Assembly: GCA_001931875.2 (NCBI GenBank) | Contig: MSJH02000827.1 | Coordinates: 1-64,000 of the forward strand | Origin: Byssochlamys sp. IMV 00236 | Lineage: Eukaryota; Ascomycota; Eurotiomycetes; Eurotiales; Thermoascaceae | Direction of reading: 5' to 3' | Length of the DNA stretch: 64,000 nt | Shown: positions 1-15,700 of the stretch, piece by piece | Numbering within the stretch: the first letter of the stretch is position 1 | How the letters are laid out: every line of letters begins with the position of its first letter | The notes under the pieces: model-generated | Told to the model about the DNA's origin: nothing | Database searches by the model: none | What the model saw: the letters and a program-made list of their open reading frames with translations, nothing else | Made by a program: the position numbers and the translations under genes

Positions 1-300
1 TACTATTAGACTTTTAGTTATATTAGGTATATATTAGGCTAATAAGAAATAATATATCTATAGGGCTAAACGAGTTCAGATAGAGATATATACTAATATA
101 TATATTTATCTTACTCTTTTAATCTCTTTAATATAAGCTAAAGAATCTATTAATAAAAATCATATAATAGGCTAATTACTATTAAATCTTAATATTTTAT
201 AAATACTTAATACTCTATAGATTATTACTATTTAGTAAATATTTATATAATAGTATTTTTACTTATATTTACTATCTTATTATTTTTTTAACTCTTTAAG

Positions 301-385
301 CTATTATACTATCTAGGCTGCTATACTATTTAAGCTACTATACTATTTAAGCTGCTATATTATTTAGGCTATTATACTATTTAAA
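301..385. repeat. 17-bp minisatellite, five copies
   Basis: Five copies start at 301, 318, 335, 352 and 369, with unit ctgctatactatttaag and a few C/T and G/A differences between copies. The differences fit RIP acting on an older tandem array. The unit loosely resembles the 17-bp unit at 17,093. Confidence 0.8.
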
Positions 386-3300
386 TTACTTTACTTAAAG
401 CTATTCTATTATAAGCTACTCTACTAGTAGTATTTAACCTTTTATTTTTAATATCTATAGTAAGACTAGCTTAGACTATTATAATTCTAATATAAATATA
501 CTAGAAGTTAAAAATATAATATCTAGTTAGAATTATATTAAAAGGGTACTTTATTATAATAATATTTTATAAAAAAGTAATAATAAATAAACTAAGATTA
601 CTATAATATTTTTTAGCCTTTATTTAATATTATAATAGCTTCGCCTATTTAGCCTAATAAACTGCTTAAAGCCTTATTACTAAATAGAATAATACTAATA
701 ATAAAAAAGATACTATAATAATATAATAATTATCTCTATTATATTATCTATAATATATATTATATATAAGTCTCTAAGGTATTTATTAATATCTACTTTA
801 TAAGTAAAGATTAAGACTATATTTACTCTATAAATAGCTAGTTATATCTTATACTTATCTTACTTTTTTAACTATTAATAGTCTATTTTCCTCCTAGTAT
901 ATTAATCTCTGGGTAAATATATATAAAGGACTTTTAGTATATACTTTATATGCTAATTTTATTATTTTAGTAATTGCTAGGATAAACTATAAATATATAT
1001 AGAGAATAAACCCTTATAATAATAATTAAAAATAATCCCTTTAAATAAATAGAGCTATAAAAATAAAATATTAATAATAATATAGATAAGCTATAAAATC
1101 CGCTTTAAATAAATAACTGCTAATTTAAAGAGTATAATATAATCTCTAGATTTAATTGCGTTTATAAGTTTATTTCTAATTAATATATTTCTTACTCTAT
1201 ACTCTTATTAAATTAATAATAATAATAAAATTATATATATTCTACTATTTAGTTAGAAATAAAAGGTTATTTAAATAGCGGCTAATAATTATAAAGATAT
1301 TTAATTTACTTAATAAATCTCGCGCAATCTTAGCTATAAGGTAAAAAAAATAATAGTTAAAAATATCTATAATATAAGCAGTTAGAAAGAATATATTCTT
1401 TATAGAATATTTATCTTTCTATTATTATTCTAAGAGAATTTGCTTATTTAAACAGTCTTTATATATCTTTATAACTAGTAGTTTCTCTCCTAAAACTATA
1501 TATTAAAGTATTAACTTCTTAAAGATTTCTAGTCTTTATTTATCTATTATATTGCAATAGATATAAACTATAAATTAAAAATTAAATATAGACTTAATAA
1601 GTACTATTATATTAAGCTTAAGTAATATAAACTTAAAGATATTATAAGGGCGCTACGCAGGCATTTAGTATAAAATATTACTAGGGGATAATAAAAAGTA
1701 AGAAAAAGAATTAAAAAAGGCCTACCTAATAATAAATATTTAATATCTAGAGAAATATAGTAATTATATCTATTTATAGATATTATTTTAATAGTTAAGA
1801 TATTGCTTTAATAGCCGCAATATCTCCCCTATAATATATATATAAGGCTTTAACTGCTTAATTATATTACTAGATAAAGAATATAGGTAAGATTAATATT
1901 ATTATTAGCGCTATTTAGAGAATAAATTAAAGAGAATATATAATATTATAGAGATTTATAGCTAATATTTATTTAAAGCATATAAAGATAATTAATAAAA
2001 AATATAATAATAATAAGATCTTAAGAACTTATATATATATATTATAGCTAATATATATGCTATAGCTATATAATTAAGTTATATAATTACTTCTATTAAA
2101 TGCCTATTTAATAAATAGCCTAGTATTAACTTTAGCTTTATTAAAGTTATAACTAATTTAACTTCTCTAGTAGTCTTATATAGTTAAATAGCTAAGTTAA
2201 ATTAATAGCAATAAGTCCTTTAAGATTAATTATTATATTTTACTATATTAAGCGCCTCTAGTATTATTAAGGGATTTTATATTAATACTTTAATTTTAGC
2301 GCAGGATATAATAGGAAATATTATACCTATTATTCGCTTCTAGATAAAATAAGTTTAAAAAAAATCTTTCTATTTAAAAACTATCTCTTTAAATAAATAT
2401 TATCTTCTTTAGCTAATAAGAAAGCTTTTATAATTCTCCTATCTATTCTTAAATAGAAGGAAATATTATAAATTAATAGAACTAGTATTAACCTATAATA
2501 TCTATAATAAAAGATATTAGGAATATAATAAATATATATAGCATTACTTCTCTAGCCAGAGCTAGAGAAAACTAGGTATATATAACTAAAAAGAAAGTAA
2601 ATAAGGTACTAAGTATAAAAAAGGAATATTTATAAATTAAAAGATAAAAGAAAAAGCAATAATAGTAGTTATAGCTATTTAATTAAATTTATAGTTATAA
2701 TAATAAATATAGTGCAATCTATAAGCTAATATTGCTTAATTAATTAGAGAGTTATATAATTTAAATTAATTACTAAGACTTATTCTTATCTAAATAAAAT
2801 TTTATTAAGATTATAGTATAACTAATTAATATAATAGCCTATATTAATCTTAAGCCGATAATAGTAAATAGTATAAATCTTATAAATATAAAATATAGCT
2901 ATAGAATTTAATTATATAATAGCTTCTATTACTTACTTAATAAATAGACTATAATTAATTCTAGCTATATAAAAACTATAACTAAATTCTACTATATTAT
3001 TAGCTAACTTTATTTAAATAGCTTAATTAAGTTTATTATAATAAGTTCTTTAGCATTAATTAATATATTCTACTATATTAAATTCCCAGTACTTAGAAAT
3101 AATTCTAGATAACTTCTCTTATTTTATCTTAGTATATAATATAAGATATTATAGCTATTATCTATTTCTTTATAAAATAAGTTAAATATAAAATTATACT
3201 ACTTTTATTAAGAAATTTATAGCTATAGAAATAATTCCCCTCTATATATATTATTAACTTAAAAATAAGTTATTATTAATTCTATTTAGTATTATAATAG

Positions 3301-6300
3301 AATTTAATAAATATTACCGGTTTTAAAGAGATTATTTAATTATACTATACTATAATAAATAGCTTTATTAAGTAAGTAATTAAGATTAATAATACTCTCT
3401 CTATATTTATTTAGTCTAAGATATAGACTAAATAAATATCCTCTATCTCCTTTCTTATTTAAGTTTAGCCTAACGCGCTATTAAAAGATAAGATAGCTAA
3501 GTACTTTAAGCTTAATTCTTCTAGAGAAATACTTTTATATTTTATTAAAGCTAAAGAGCTAAGACTATTTATTATAGATCCCTATTTTATTCTTCTTTTA
3601 TCTTTCTTATTATTTAAATAAATATATATAAGTATTAGTCCTAAATATAATATTAGTATTTTAAACTGTATAGAAGACTATAATCTATTAAAAAAAGGAG
3701 GTTCTAAAAGCTATAATAAAGGAAAAACCCGCCTTTATTAAAATTATATATATGCTCTTAAAATTCTAAGCGGCTTACTAGAATATAATTTTTTAAAACT
3801 TTAAAGCCGCCTATTCTATTAATATAGAGAGTTATCTATAAGATATATATATTAAGACTAATAACTAATTCTATAAGGTACTAAATTATTATATTATAAG
3901 GTATAATAAAAAAAAGAGTAAGAAAAAGCTAAGTAAAAAGCGCAAGCTCTAGAATTAATATATTAATTTTATTAAATTAAATAAATAATTCTATTGAGAT
4001 TATATTAAATAACTAGAGTTATACTATAGTATACTAGAATTAGAGAAGATTGCGCGCTAATTAAGCTAAAACTAATACTTAGCTTAATTCCCTAAGCAGC
4101 TAAATAATAAGCTTTATAAGTATATTTATTATTCCTACTATATAACCCTTATTTATTTTAAAAATCTCTTTTATTATTATAATATTAGACTAATAATTAA
4201 AGGGTAAATCTAGAGATTTATAAAAGAATATTATAATATAATAGGAGCTATAAACTTAGCCTTTAGCGCCTTATATAATAAGTTAGCTATTATAGCCTTA
4301 ATAGAGAGCAACTATTTCTAAAGTTTATACTATCTTTATAAAGCAGTATATATAATAAAACTTAATTCTTTATCTAAGATAAACTTAGAGATTAAAGTTA
4401 AGAGAATTATAAATAGCTTAGCTAAAGGAGTATTATTTTTTAAAAAAGATCTAAGTATTCTAAGAAAGGCTTTAACCCTTTAGTTTATATGCCTCTATAT
4501 ATACTGCTATAAGGGAGAGAAATTTCCAGAGCATAATATATTAGAGAATAAAATATTAAATTAGCTAGCTATTAATATAAAAGAAAGCCTCTTTTAAAGA
4601 ATTCTCTAAAAAATTTATTTAATTAATATTATTGCGGAATATTTTATAACAGTAAGATTAAAAGATATAAATCCTAGTTATATATATCCTAGTCTAGTTA
4701 CTAATACCCCTAGTAGATAAATTAATATATTCTGCTTAGCTATTCTTTTAGCATCTTAATATAAAGACTTTCTTAACTCTTCTTTAAATTTTACTGGCTA
4801 AACTAAAAGACTCTACTAAATATTTTAATCTACTAAGTATTATCGCCTATTATATTCTTCCTATCTTTTATTATTATAATAGCTAGCTATTATATAATAG
4901 TAATATACTAATAGCTAAGAAAGAGAAGTTATCGCTCTTTATTTAGATAAAGGAATTCTAGTAAATATATATTAATATATTAACCTATTTTATATTAACC
5001 TTTAATTAAATTAATCTATTAAAGGTTAATTATCTCTTTAAGAAAAATAAAAATACTTATAGCTTTAAGCTACTAGATTAAGAATCTATAAGTTATAAAT
5101 ATCTAGATAAAAATAATTAATAAAAGCTATATCTAGCTAATACTAGGATTAAGGGAAATAAGCTAAATATTAAAATACTCTATTATATTTAAGAATTTAT
5201 TACTAATAATATTAAGCTTATATTTATTATTAAAATCTCTATAGCCTTAATCTATAAGCAGAATATAATAGCATTTATTTATCTAAAGGAAGAGTTACCC
5301 TAAAAAAAGAAAAAATCTAGGGGATATTAGAGAAATTATAGTATTAATTTCTATATATAATAGAAAGATATAATTAAGATTTTATAATTAGAAATTCTGC
5401 TAATAAGAACTAGTTTAATATATTTAATAAAGGGTTAGCTAATAATTAATAGCTATAAGGCATTAATAAGATATTATATATATAAGACTAATTAAGACTA
5501 AAGTAAATATAGCACTATATATTTAAGGAAATATATATAAAGAGTATATATTAATAATAAAATCTAATACTATTTAGCTTATTAAGGACTAGAGCGCCTT
5601 AAATATAGCTAAGGCTCTTATTAAAGCTAAGCTGCTATTCTTCTATTTATTTTAAATCTAGTTCTAGCTTAGATAATAGAATTCCTAATTATATTATAAG
5701 CTAAAAAACCTTTAATAATAGCTATAGACTTACTACTAAGCTAATAAAATATCCCCTTCTCTTAATCTATATAATAGAAAATACTATAATTTAATAATAA
5801 TCTTAGTATTATCTCTTCTATATTTTATTCTATAAGATCTAGAACTTCTATTTATAATATACGCTTTAATACTAAGATACTTAGGTTAAGATATTAAGCT
5901 ATTATATCTAAGATACTATTAATTAAAGTACCTAGCTTAGTAAAGTTAAAATTATAGATTATAATATATTTATACCTATAGGTAAAAATATATTAAGGTA
6001 TTTAACATAAGAAATAGATTTAATTAAACAGTATATAGATTATAAAATTAATAGTCTATAATTTTATTAGCTATAATAAGTTAAAAATATAAGGTAGAAT
6101 ATACTTTTAATTATATATAGATAGGCCCTATATCTATACTATTTAAAAATAATTAGTATTATAACTATATAAAAGCAATAAATAGCTTTTAAATCTCCTA
6201 ATTATCCTTTAAATAAGGCTTATAAAAAATATCTATAAATATTAAATCTAATAAGATTGCAAGGGCTTTAATATTATAATTACGTATAGTATTACTGCCT

Positions 6301-7929
6301 TATTAATTTAATAAAGCAATTTAATACTATTTAAACTTAGAGAATAAAATTAACTATTTTAATAGATACTGCCTTAAAATTAATATATATAGATAATATT
6401 AAGATATTATTAAGTAGGTTATTTAGTTATTACAGAATAGCTTTAATATAATTTAAATATACTTAGCTAGTTGCTTACCCAGCTCTCTTACTAAATACTT
6501 TCTCTTCTTCCTTATTCTATTACTAATTAAATTATTAATAATTAAGATAGACTCTATATAGAGCTCTATCTTTAATATTAAGTCTTAGAGGCCTTAAAGC
6601 ATATAAAGAGTTAAAAAGATTTAAGTATATTATAGCCAGTATAGAGGACTAGATATAAGCTAATTGCTTTAATATAAGCGCTTATATAAGAGAGAAAATT
6701 AAACTAAAGTCTTCTAACTTTAATTATATAATAAATAATAAAACTATTATTTTTATTATATAATGCAATATATAGAAATTCTATTGCTTTAAGATTATTT
6801 ATTTTAGCCTTATTTTTAAGTTTACCTCTAATAAAATATAATTAGTAAAATTTTACTTATATAATATTAAATTACTTTATAATTTATTTATTCTCTATAC
6901 CTAGTTATACCTTATAGCTTAAGGTCCTATATAGTATTTTATATTATCTCCCTTTATTAATACCTTTTTTATATTATTATTATTTAAAGGTTCTCTATAA
7001 ATAGTATATTTTAAACTTAGCTTACTCTTCGGTTCTAATATTAAATAATACTTACTTATTTATTAGAAGCTTCTATTTATATAGAGTAATATTATATTGC
7101 CTATTAAGAATATTAAATAAAATATTAAATAGTTTATTAACTCCTAAATACTATAGTTTATATATATTTTCTTTATATACTTCTTTTTCTTTTTATTTAG
7201 GCTTTTTTCTACTATATTAGCTATAATACTTTACTATCTATATCCCTAATAAATATATTAATATTCCTATATAAATAGTTAGCTATTTTCTATTATACCT
7301 TCTTTATAATATATAAGATTTATTTAACTTATCTCTAAATTACCTTTTTATAATTTAAAGATATAGCTTATCTCTTAATAAAATACTATTAAATATTAGA
7401 TTAAGATCTTCTCCCTTTCTAGAAATATAAGATTATTAGAAAAGTCTATATATAAAAGTAATAGTTAATAGAATTAAGATTAGGGGATATTAAACTTACT
7501 TTTTTAGCTTTATCTTTAAATTTTATATCTTATCTTTAATATTAACATTTATTCTTATTTAATAGATTCTAGGCCCTAATAAATACCTTTAATTAGCCTC
7601 TTATATTTTTACCTAATAACTTCTATATTTAAAGAATAACTCTAATACGCGCTATATTTCTTCTTATTTCTATTATTTCTTAATTACTTAATAATAATAA
7701 TATAAATAATTAGATTAAATAGGCGATATTTATATTCTGTATTTAAATCTATTAATAACTGCTTACTTATTATTATTGCAGTTAAGATTATAATAGATTA
7801 ATATATTACTTTTATTATTACTTATTTTAAGGTCTTTAATAAAGAAGTTATTAATATTAAAATTAATATAATCTAAATTCTCTATAGTTATAATAACTTT
7901 ATCTTAATTCTATTATCTAGAAGCTAAGG
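386..7929. other. AT-rich stretch, unidentified repeat relics
   Basis: No gene, RNA or recognisable transposon domain could be read here on either strand. About 180 bp near 2,085-2,270 resembles 2,920-3,090 in the same orientation by eye, which suggests a diverged direct duplication. The CpA/TpG deficit is as strong as elsewhere in the block. Most of this is probably mutated transposon DNA, but I cannot assign it to a family. Confidence 0.6.
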
Positions 7930-8690
7930 GTAATTATAAGTATAATAAGGATTAAATCTCTTAGCTTAGCTAATATAACTCTAAGTATTAGATATTTTTA
8001 CTTAGCTAATATAACTTTAAGTATTAAATATTTTTACTTAGCTAATATAACTCTAAGCATTAAATATCCTTACTTAATTAATATAACTCTAAGCATTAAA
8101 TCTCTTAGCCTAGCTAATATAACTCTAAGTATTAAATATTTTAGCTTAGCCGACTTAACTCTAAGTATAATAAAAGTTAGATCTCTTAGCTTAGCTAATA
8201 TAACTTTAAATATTAAATATCTTTATTTAGCTAATATAACTCTAAGCATTAAATATCTTAGCTTAATTAATCTAACTCTAAGTATAATAAGAGTTAGATT
8301 TTTTAGCTTAGCTAATATAACTCTAAGTATTAAATATTCTTACTTAGCTAATATAACTTTAAGTATTAGATATTTTAGCTTAACTAATATAACTCTAAGT
8401 ATTAAATATCTTTATCTAGCTAATATAACTTTAAGCATTAAATCTCTTAGCCTAGCTAATATAACTCTAAGTATAATAAAGATTAAATCTCCTAGCCTAG
8501 CCGATATAACTCTAAATATTAGATATTTTTACTTAGCTAATATAACTCTAAGCGTTAAATATCTTTATCTAGCTAATATAACTCTAAATATTAAATATCT
8601 TAGCCTAGTTAACTTAACTCTAAGTATAATAAGAGTTAAATTTTACTTAGCTAACCTAACTATAAGTATAAAGAAGATTAAATATTTTAA
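7930..8690. repeat. 36-bp minisatellite, about 20 units
   Basis: The core aactctaag or aactttaag recurs at 7977, 8013, 8049, 8085, 8121 and 8157, steps of exactly 36 bp, then at 8202, a 45-bp step. The longer units carry an extra tataataagagtta-type segment and return at intervals (near 8164, 8281, 8470 and 8622), giving a higher-order pattern. Units differ mainly by C/T and G/A. Both lengths are multiples of nine, so the array could once have encoded a 12-residue repeat; no open frame survives to test that. Confidence 0.88.
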
Positions 8691-9129
8691 CTAGATTTAT
8701 TAAAGTAAGAGCTAATAAAATATAAAGAGATTAAAATTTCTTTAAAATATATTAGTTAATTTGCTAAATTAGTTCTATTATTAGTTTATATTAAAAGAGA
8801 GCTAAAATTTTAATAAATAACCTTTTATTAGATAATAATTAATCTTTATAATTATAAAAAATACTAGCTTATATATTATTTACCTTAAATATTAATTAAG
8901 CCTTATTAAAAGCCCTATTTTAAACTAGTTTTATTTAAGAAAGTTACTCTTATTAATCTCTAGTAAAAAGGTCTTTTATTTAATTTAAATTATTATTATA
9001 ATTAATTAATATCTTAAGTAAGATAATTATATCTATATTAAAGAATTTAAACTTTAAGATTATAAGTTTTATATTAATAGGCCTTTTATTAGAGATATTA
9101 TTAGCGTATATATTTTTATAATCTAAAGA

Positions 9130-9755
9130 TTATACTAATAATTATTAAATAGGGCTACTTTAATAGCTATTATTAGAAGAAGTCTATAGTTTACTCTTAT
9201 AAGATAATTAGCTATTTTAATATAACTTAATAATAAAAGAAATAAATAGAAGATTATATTAAACAGACTAGTTATAATTTAATAATAGTAGTAATTCTTA
9301 AATAAGACTTATCTAATAGTTATTAATAAATAATATCTATATACTACTTATATAGGGCAATTTAGTATTTTAAAATAACTTAATTATATAAGAAATTAAT
9401 AGAAAACTAGATTAAATAGCTTAACTATAATTTAATTACGCTAGTAATACTAGGAGAAAATAGCTTTAACTAGTAGTACTATAAGAGGTTTAAATATTAT
9501 TTTTATTAGGCGATTTCTTATTTTAGATTAATTTAATTACTTAAAAAATTAATAAAAGATTATATTAATTAGACTAATTATAATTTAATAGCGCTAGTAA
9601 CTTTTAAATATAGCTGCTTTAATAGTTACTACTAGAAGATATCTGCTTATTACTTATATAAGCCAATTTATTATATTAAAATAGCCTAATTATAGAAGAG
9701 ATAAATAAAGAACTAGATTAAATAAGCTAATTATAACTTAATAGTAATATAGGTC
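9130..9755. repeat. About 153-bp tandem repeat, four copies
   Basis: A segment of the form agattatattaa followed by a gactagttataatttaa-like string recurs near 9251, 9405, 9557 and 9711, so the period is 152-154 bp. Divergence between copies is heavy and mostly C/T or G/A. The period is near nucleosome-core length and also equals 51 codons. No function can be assigned. Confidence 0.7.
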
Positions 9756-12700
9756 TTAAATCTAAATATATATTCTTATCTAGTTATTCTATAAATAAGG
9801 CCTCTTTTATTTATTCTAGAGTTTAAAATATATATCTTTTCTTTAATTATAAATATACTAGAATATTCTTTTAGATTAATAATAGGCTTATTCTATAAAA
9901 ATATTTATTTTAGGCATATCTTTATACTCTTATAATATCTAGAAGTATTTAATTATTTATAAATATATTATATACTTAAATAATCTATTAGCTATATAAG
10001 AGGGCTATAATTAATAATAATATATATTTCTCTATTTATATTAGTATATATAATACTAAAGTTACTTTTATCTTTTCTTTCTTAAATTAATTTTAAAATT
10101 ATATTATATTACCTATATTCTAGATATTTAAAGTCTAAGTAAGATTTAATAATATATTATATAGTAGCCTTAACTAAGGTAGCTAAATATATACTTATAA
10201 GGCCTATATCTTTAGTAATTCTTTAATAAAGAATATCTCTCTTTTAACAATAATACTAGCAATAAAGACTATTAAATTAATATAAGATAATACTAGCTAA
10301 GCTAAAATAGAATTAAAGCTAATAGTTATATTAAATAAGCTGTAGAGTATTTTACTCTATACTTCTCTATTAGAATTTTTATTAATAAAAGTTTAGTTCT
10401 TTTACTAGTAATACCTAAGCAAAAATATATAATATATTATAATCTAATATCCTAGTAACTTATAGATAAACCTAGAATTATTAACTCTAGTTTATTATAA
10501 ACCCTTCTAGTAACCTACTAATAATATAAATCCTATACTTAATATAAAACCCTAATTATAATAATTCTTATTAAAAGAACTTAATCTAGTAATACTATAT
10601 AAATAAATAGGTTAAAGGCCTAAATATTATAGAAGATTATTAGTATAAATATAAAGATTAATAATAAATTAATTAGGCTATAGAAGATAGTTAAAGGAGA
10701 TTATTAAATAGGATAAAACTATTAGAATTAAACCCGCGATAGACTATAAATAAAAGGAAATACTTAGTAAACTAAGAATTACTACTACTATAAAGGACCT
10801 TCCCCTTTCTATAGACTATTATATCTTAAATAGTCTAGAATATCTTTCTAGAAAAAACTCTCTAATAATAGTATTAGTAGTAGCTTTAATAAAGATATAA
10901 AGACCTAGGCTTTAAAATTAATTATAAAGAGGTATAGTAATCTCCTAGTATTACCTTAACTAACTATCTTTTTAAATACTACTCTCCTATTTATTCTATA
11001 ATTCTTTAACATTAAAAATTTAATATAGTACCTTATAGAGAATATAGATAACCCGCAAAATATAAGAATAAGAATAAATAGAATAAGGCTTAAAGGAAAA
11101 GATATAGATTAAAGTACTAATAGTAATAATAAAAGTAAAAGTATAATTAAAATTAATTCTCTATATTACTATTAGCACTATTTACCTATACCCGCTTTAA
11201 ATTTTATATACTTATATAAAATATATAATAGAACTTTAATAACTTTCTCTTATTAATTTATATTAATAATAATATCTTTAGTAATCTCAGTAAAGCGCTA
11301 CAGAATATATCTTTATTTTTTAAGTATATAGAATATAGAGAAAAAGATAATATTTAGAATTTTAGGCTATTTAATTTTAATAGTAGTTAAAAGAATAAAT
11401 ATAATAATTTTAGCACTAATAATAATAATATAGATAATAGCTATAATATACCTATATAGATATTAAATAATAATATACTAATAATAGTTAATAATTAATA
11501 GAATCTATTCTATAAGTTTTTAAATAAGCCGAATATAATAGATATTAAATAAGGGATATTAATACTAATATAATAATAGATAAGCTATTACCCGGCTTAA
11601 TAGATATTTTTAAAGCTAAAGAAAAAGTCTTTAAAGATAATAGCTATTATATATTTATAAAATAATTAACAGAATAACTTATATAATATTATAGCTATTT
11701 ATCTTATATATAAATATTATCTATACTTAAAGATAGTAATAGCAGCCTAATATTACTTTTATAAATTATATAATTAGTATTATATAATATTCTTTCTTAA
11801 AAAAGTATTTAAAAATACTTAGAAGGCTATAATTAAAATATTATCCTTTCTCTATCTTAATAATAGCAGCTTTTTAGCGGAATTTAGACTATACTTATTA
11901 GTAATTACTAATTGCCTATAAATATTATATTAAGCAGTAAGCTTACTAAGGATCTTCCTCTATATTATTAAAATTATCTGCCTCTATATATTAACTTAAA
12001 ATAAGATATAATAATACTTAAAGAATTATTTACTATCTTTTTTAATATTAATAGCGCTATTAGATTTATAAATAATTTAGCTATAGCCTATTAAAGACTT
12101 TATTAGATAATAGTTAAGTTATTTATTAATAGTTTAAAACAGTTGCTTTATCTTAACCTAATCTTAATAACCTTCTATAACCTAAAGACTAGTACCTTTT
12201 ACTATATATATAGTTTAATCTATTAGATCCTATATTTCTCTATAAGCTAATTAGATAAGTTTCTAGATATAGAACTATTTATTATTTTCTCTAACTTTTA
12301 TATTTTAAATTATAATAATTAAGTTATTTTAGACAGTAAATATAGAATCTAGATAGATAAAATATTTATACTAACTCTCTATAAAGCTTACCTAGAATTA
12401 ATTATATAATACTTACCTGCTAGTATAAAGTATACTTAACTTTAAGATATAATATACTTAGCAGAAGGGCATTACTAAAAAATTTAATATTTATATATTT
12501 AATTACTATACTCTACTCTTTAAAATAATAAGCTATTTAGCTTATAGTAGTATATTCTTACTAAAATCTATAAAAGATCCCTAATTATATTTAGGGGGCT
12601 AAAATTATTATTAATAGCTAAGAATCTAAAGATATATATATAAGATAATACTTAGACTAGAGCACTTAGCAAACTCTTTAAATTATAGATATATACAGTT

Positions 12701-15700
12701 AATTAATAGTACCTAGAAAAGAAATACTATAATATTAAGAAAGAAGTTATTATAACTAGCTAAAGCTATAATTTTATTACTAATAATATAAAGATAATAA
12801 AGTATTTATTTATTCTATTATAGCACTATTATTATTAAAAAAGCTTCTCTATTTAACTTTAAAAGGTTTTAAATAAGCTTATCTTATATTAAGAAGATAA
12901 CTGTATAGAATTAAACTATAATATAATACCTTTCTCTAATACTTAAGAGTAATATCTAAGGTTATAGATTATAATCTATATTTAATAGTAACTATTATCT
13001 AAGAATAATAATAACTATAATAAAGATAATTAGCATATAATTACTAATAATAATAATTAAAATAAGACTACTAATAATAATAATAATTATTATAAAGAAT
13101 TTAAACTAAATAATTTTAATTCTAACTCCTTAAAATAACTATTACTAAAAGATAATATCTTTATAATAGCTAAAATATTAAGAAATAATAGAAATAAGAA
13201 TATAAAGTATAAATTACCCTAGAGATTAAAATTTTATTATAAGATACTCTTATAGGATATAAGAAGTTTAATAATTAAACCCTATCTTTATTTTATCTTA
13301 TAAGCTAATAGGCTATACTATTATTAGTTCTATAATTCCTCTAAGAAAATCTTTATAGCAGGTAATTAATATCTATTTACTAATTATATACTAAATATAT
13401 TAGCTTTAAATTATAGCTTAATCTATATATAAGAATATATTAGCTATATAATTAATTATAATCTTATAGCTCTTCTCTGAGTATATTATTACTTTAAAAA
13501 GCATTATTATATAGTAATTTAATATTGCTAGAAGCGTTTATATAGCACTTAAAAGAAGTTTTATATTATTAAAACTTTATTCTATACTATTAATCGCAAA
13601 ATATAAGCGATTAATATAGCCTAGGAATATTTAAAGCTCCTATTACCTATATTAATATTGTCTAATTTATTATTATTAAATTATTTACTCTTATTTTTTA
13701 CCTATTATACAGTTAATATTCTAGGTTTATATTAATAAAATATAAATTGCCTCTATTTAAGGTTTAAGTTAGTTTATAATTTATAGCCCTATATATTAAT
13801 ATATTAAGAATATAGCTGTGTAATAATAATATTTCTTTTATATCTCCTTTATATATTTAGGGGCTAAAGGAACTATATCTCCTAGTATAATAGTCTTTAG
13901 TTAAATTATTATATTTAGCCTCTAAGAGAAGGCATAGACTAAGAATAGGTCTATAAGGGCCTAGATATAAGGGAAACGCTTAAATACTATAATTTTATAT
14001 AGTTTTTAAATAAATTTAATTAAATAGCTATAATATTCTAACCTCTCTATTAAATAATTATAATCTCTTTTAATATACCTTTAATAATATTAATATATTA
14101 TTAGTTCTATAAAGAAGTAAAAGGAATATAATTAAATTATATTATAGTCTATAATATCTTTACCTGCATATTTAAGGTTTAGACAGATTTTATACGCTTA
14201 GCCTTACTTCTAAATCTATTAGTAAATATATATCTTTAGGTATTTAAGAAAGACGCCTTTAAAGTAATAAAAAATATTATTAAATACTAAGAAATATTAA
14301 ATAATAAGAAAATAGAAGAGGCTTATAATAGCAATATTCTATTAACTCTATATAAATTATGTTTATTATCTAAAGATATTAATCTATTAGTATTTATATA
14401 TATAGTAACTAACTTAAAGTGCAGAATCTATAATATTAAGATTTTATTTAATTTCTTCTAGAGATAGAAAGCTAATAAAAATAACTAAGAATTAAAATAA
14501 GAGCACTAGAATAAGAAATTATATTATATTTTTTATAAGTAATATAGCACTATAATTATAGAGATCTATAGGCTTAATTAAGTATAATAATAATAGGCAA
14601 TACTTAAATACTGCTTTATTTATTTATATTAAGTACTGCTATTTTCTAATAATTAAATATTCTAGCTTAAATATTAGTCTAAAAAATTAATAATATAGAT
14701 AATTACTTATAGAGATCTATTTAGCTATTATAGGCATTAGAAGAATAAGTAACTTAAAAAAAAAGCTAGGAATATTAAAGCTATAATTAATAATTTATTT
14801 CTTCTAATAATTATATCTTATAATATATTTTATCTTCTAATAATTAGATAAATACTTAGTAAGTATTTAATAAAACTGCGGGTATAATTATCTTCTTTAT
14901 TAATTAATCTTAACGCCTATCTTAATACTACTAGCGATTTTACTCCTATTAGTCTTATCTCTTTTCCTTTTATTAATATATTAAATAGGCTAATTATAAG
15001 ATAACTCTCTAAAAATACTTCTTTTTAATAATAGCTTAGATTATTTATAAGAAAGAACTACTTAAAAAACTAGAATAAAGTTTATATAGAAATAGGATAG
15101 CTTACTAATAAATTACTTAAGATTATAAATAAGTAAAGAGCAGTTATATAGAAGAATATTTATATATTCTATTCTTATATAAATAAAGCTTTATCTTTAA
15201 AGAAATAGAAATAATTAGCTAATAATAATACTATAGATTCTTCTATTATAGATATAAATCTTAAAGGAGATTTTAACCTAAAAAGCCTTAAATAAAGATT
15301 AGCTTATATAATAGCAAAGCAGTAATACTATTATATAAAGTCTTATATAATTAAGACTATAATAGACTTATATAATAAAAACCTTAATAAGCTAATAAAA
15401 TACTAAAAAAGTTTTAAATAAATTAAGTAATTTAGAGATAAGCGCAAGCTATATAAAATATATAAAATATATAAGATAAAGAAATAAAGAGGTAAAAAAT
15501 TAAAATAGTAACTTAATAAATTATTAAAACAGATTTATAATAGCTAGAATAAATAGAATAAGATAATTAATAAAGATTTTACAATATTAAAAAGTTCTTA
15601 TAAAAAGAAGTCTTTACTTACTTTTAGATTTTTAGGGAACTTATTATCTATAGAGAGCTAAATACTTAATCTATATAAAAAGCTTAATAGGCAAGAAGTA

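Noticed and set aside
7930..8690. CRISPR-like regular spacing
   Set aside because: The whole 36-bp unit repeats without unique spacers, no cas genes are present, and the host is a fungus.
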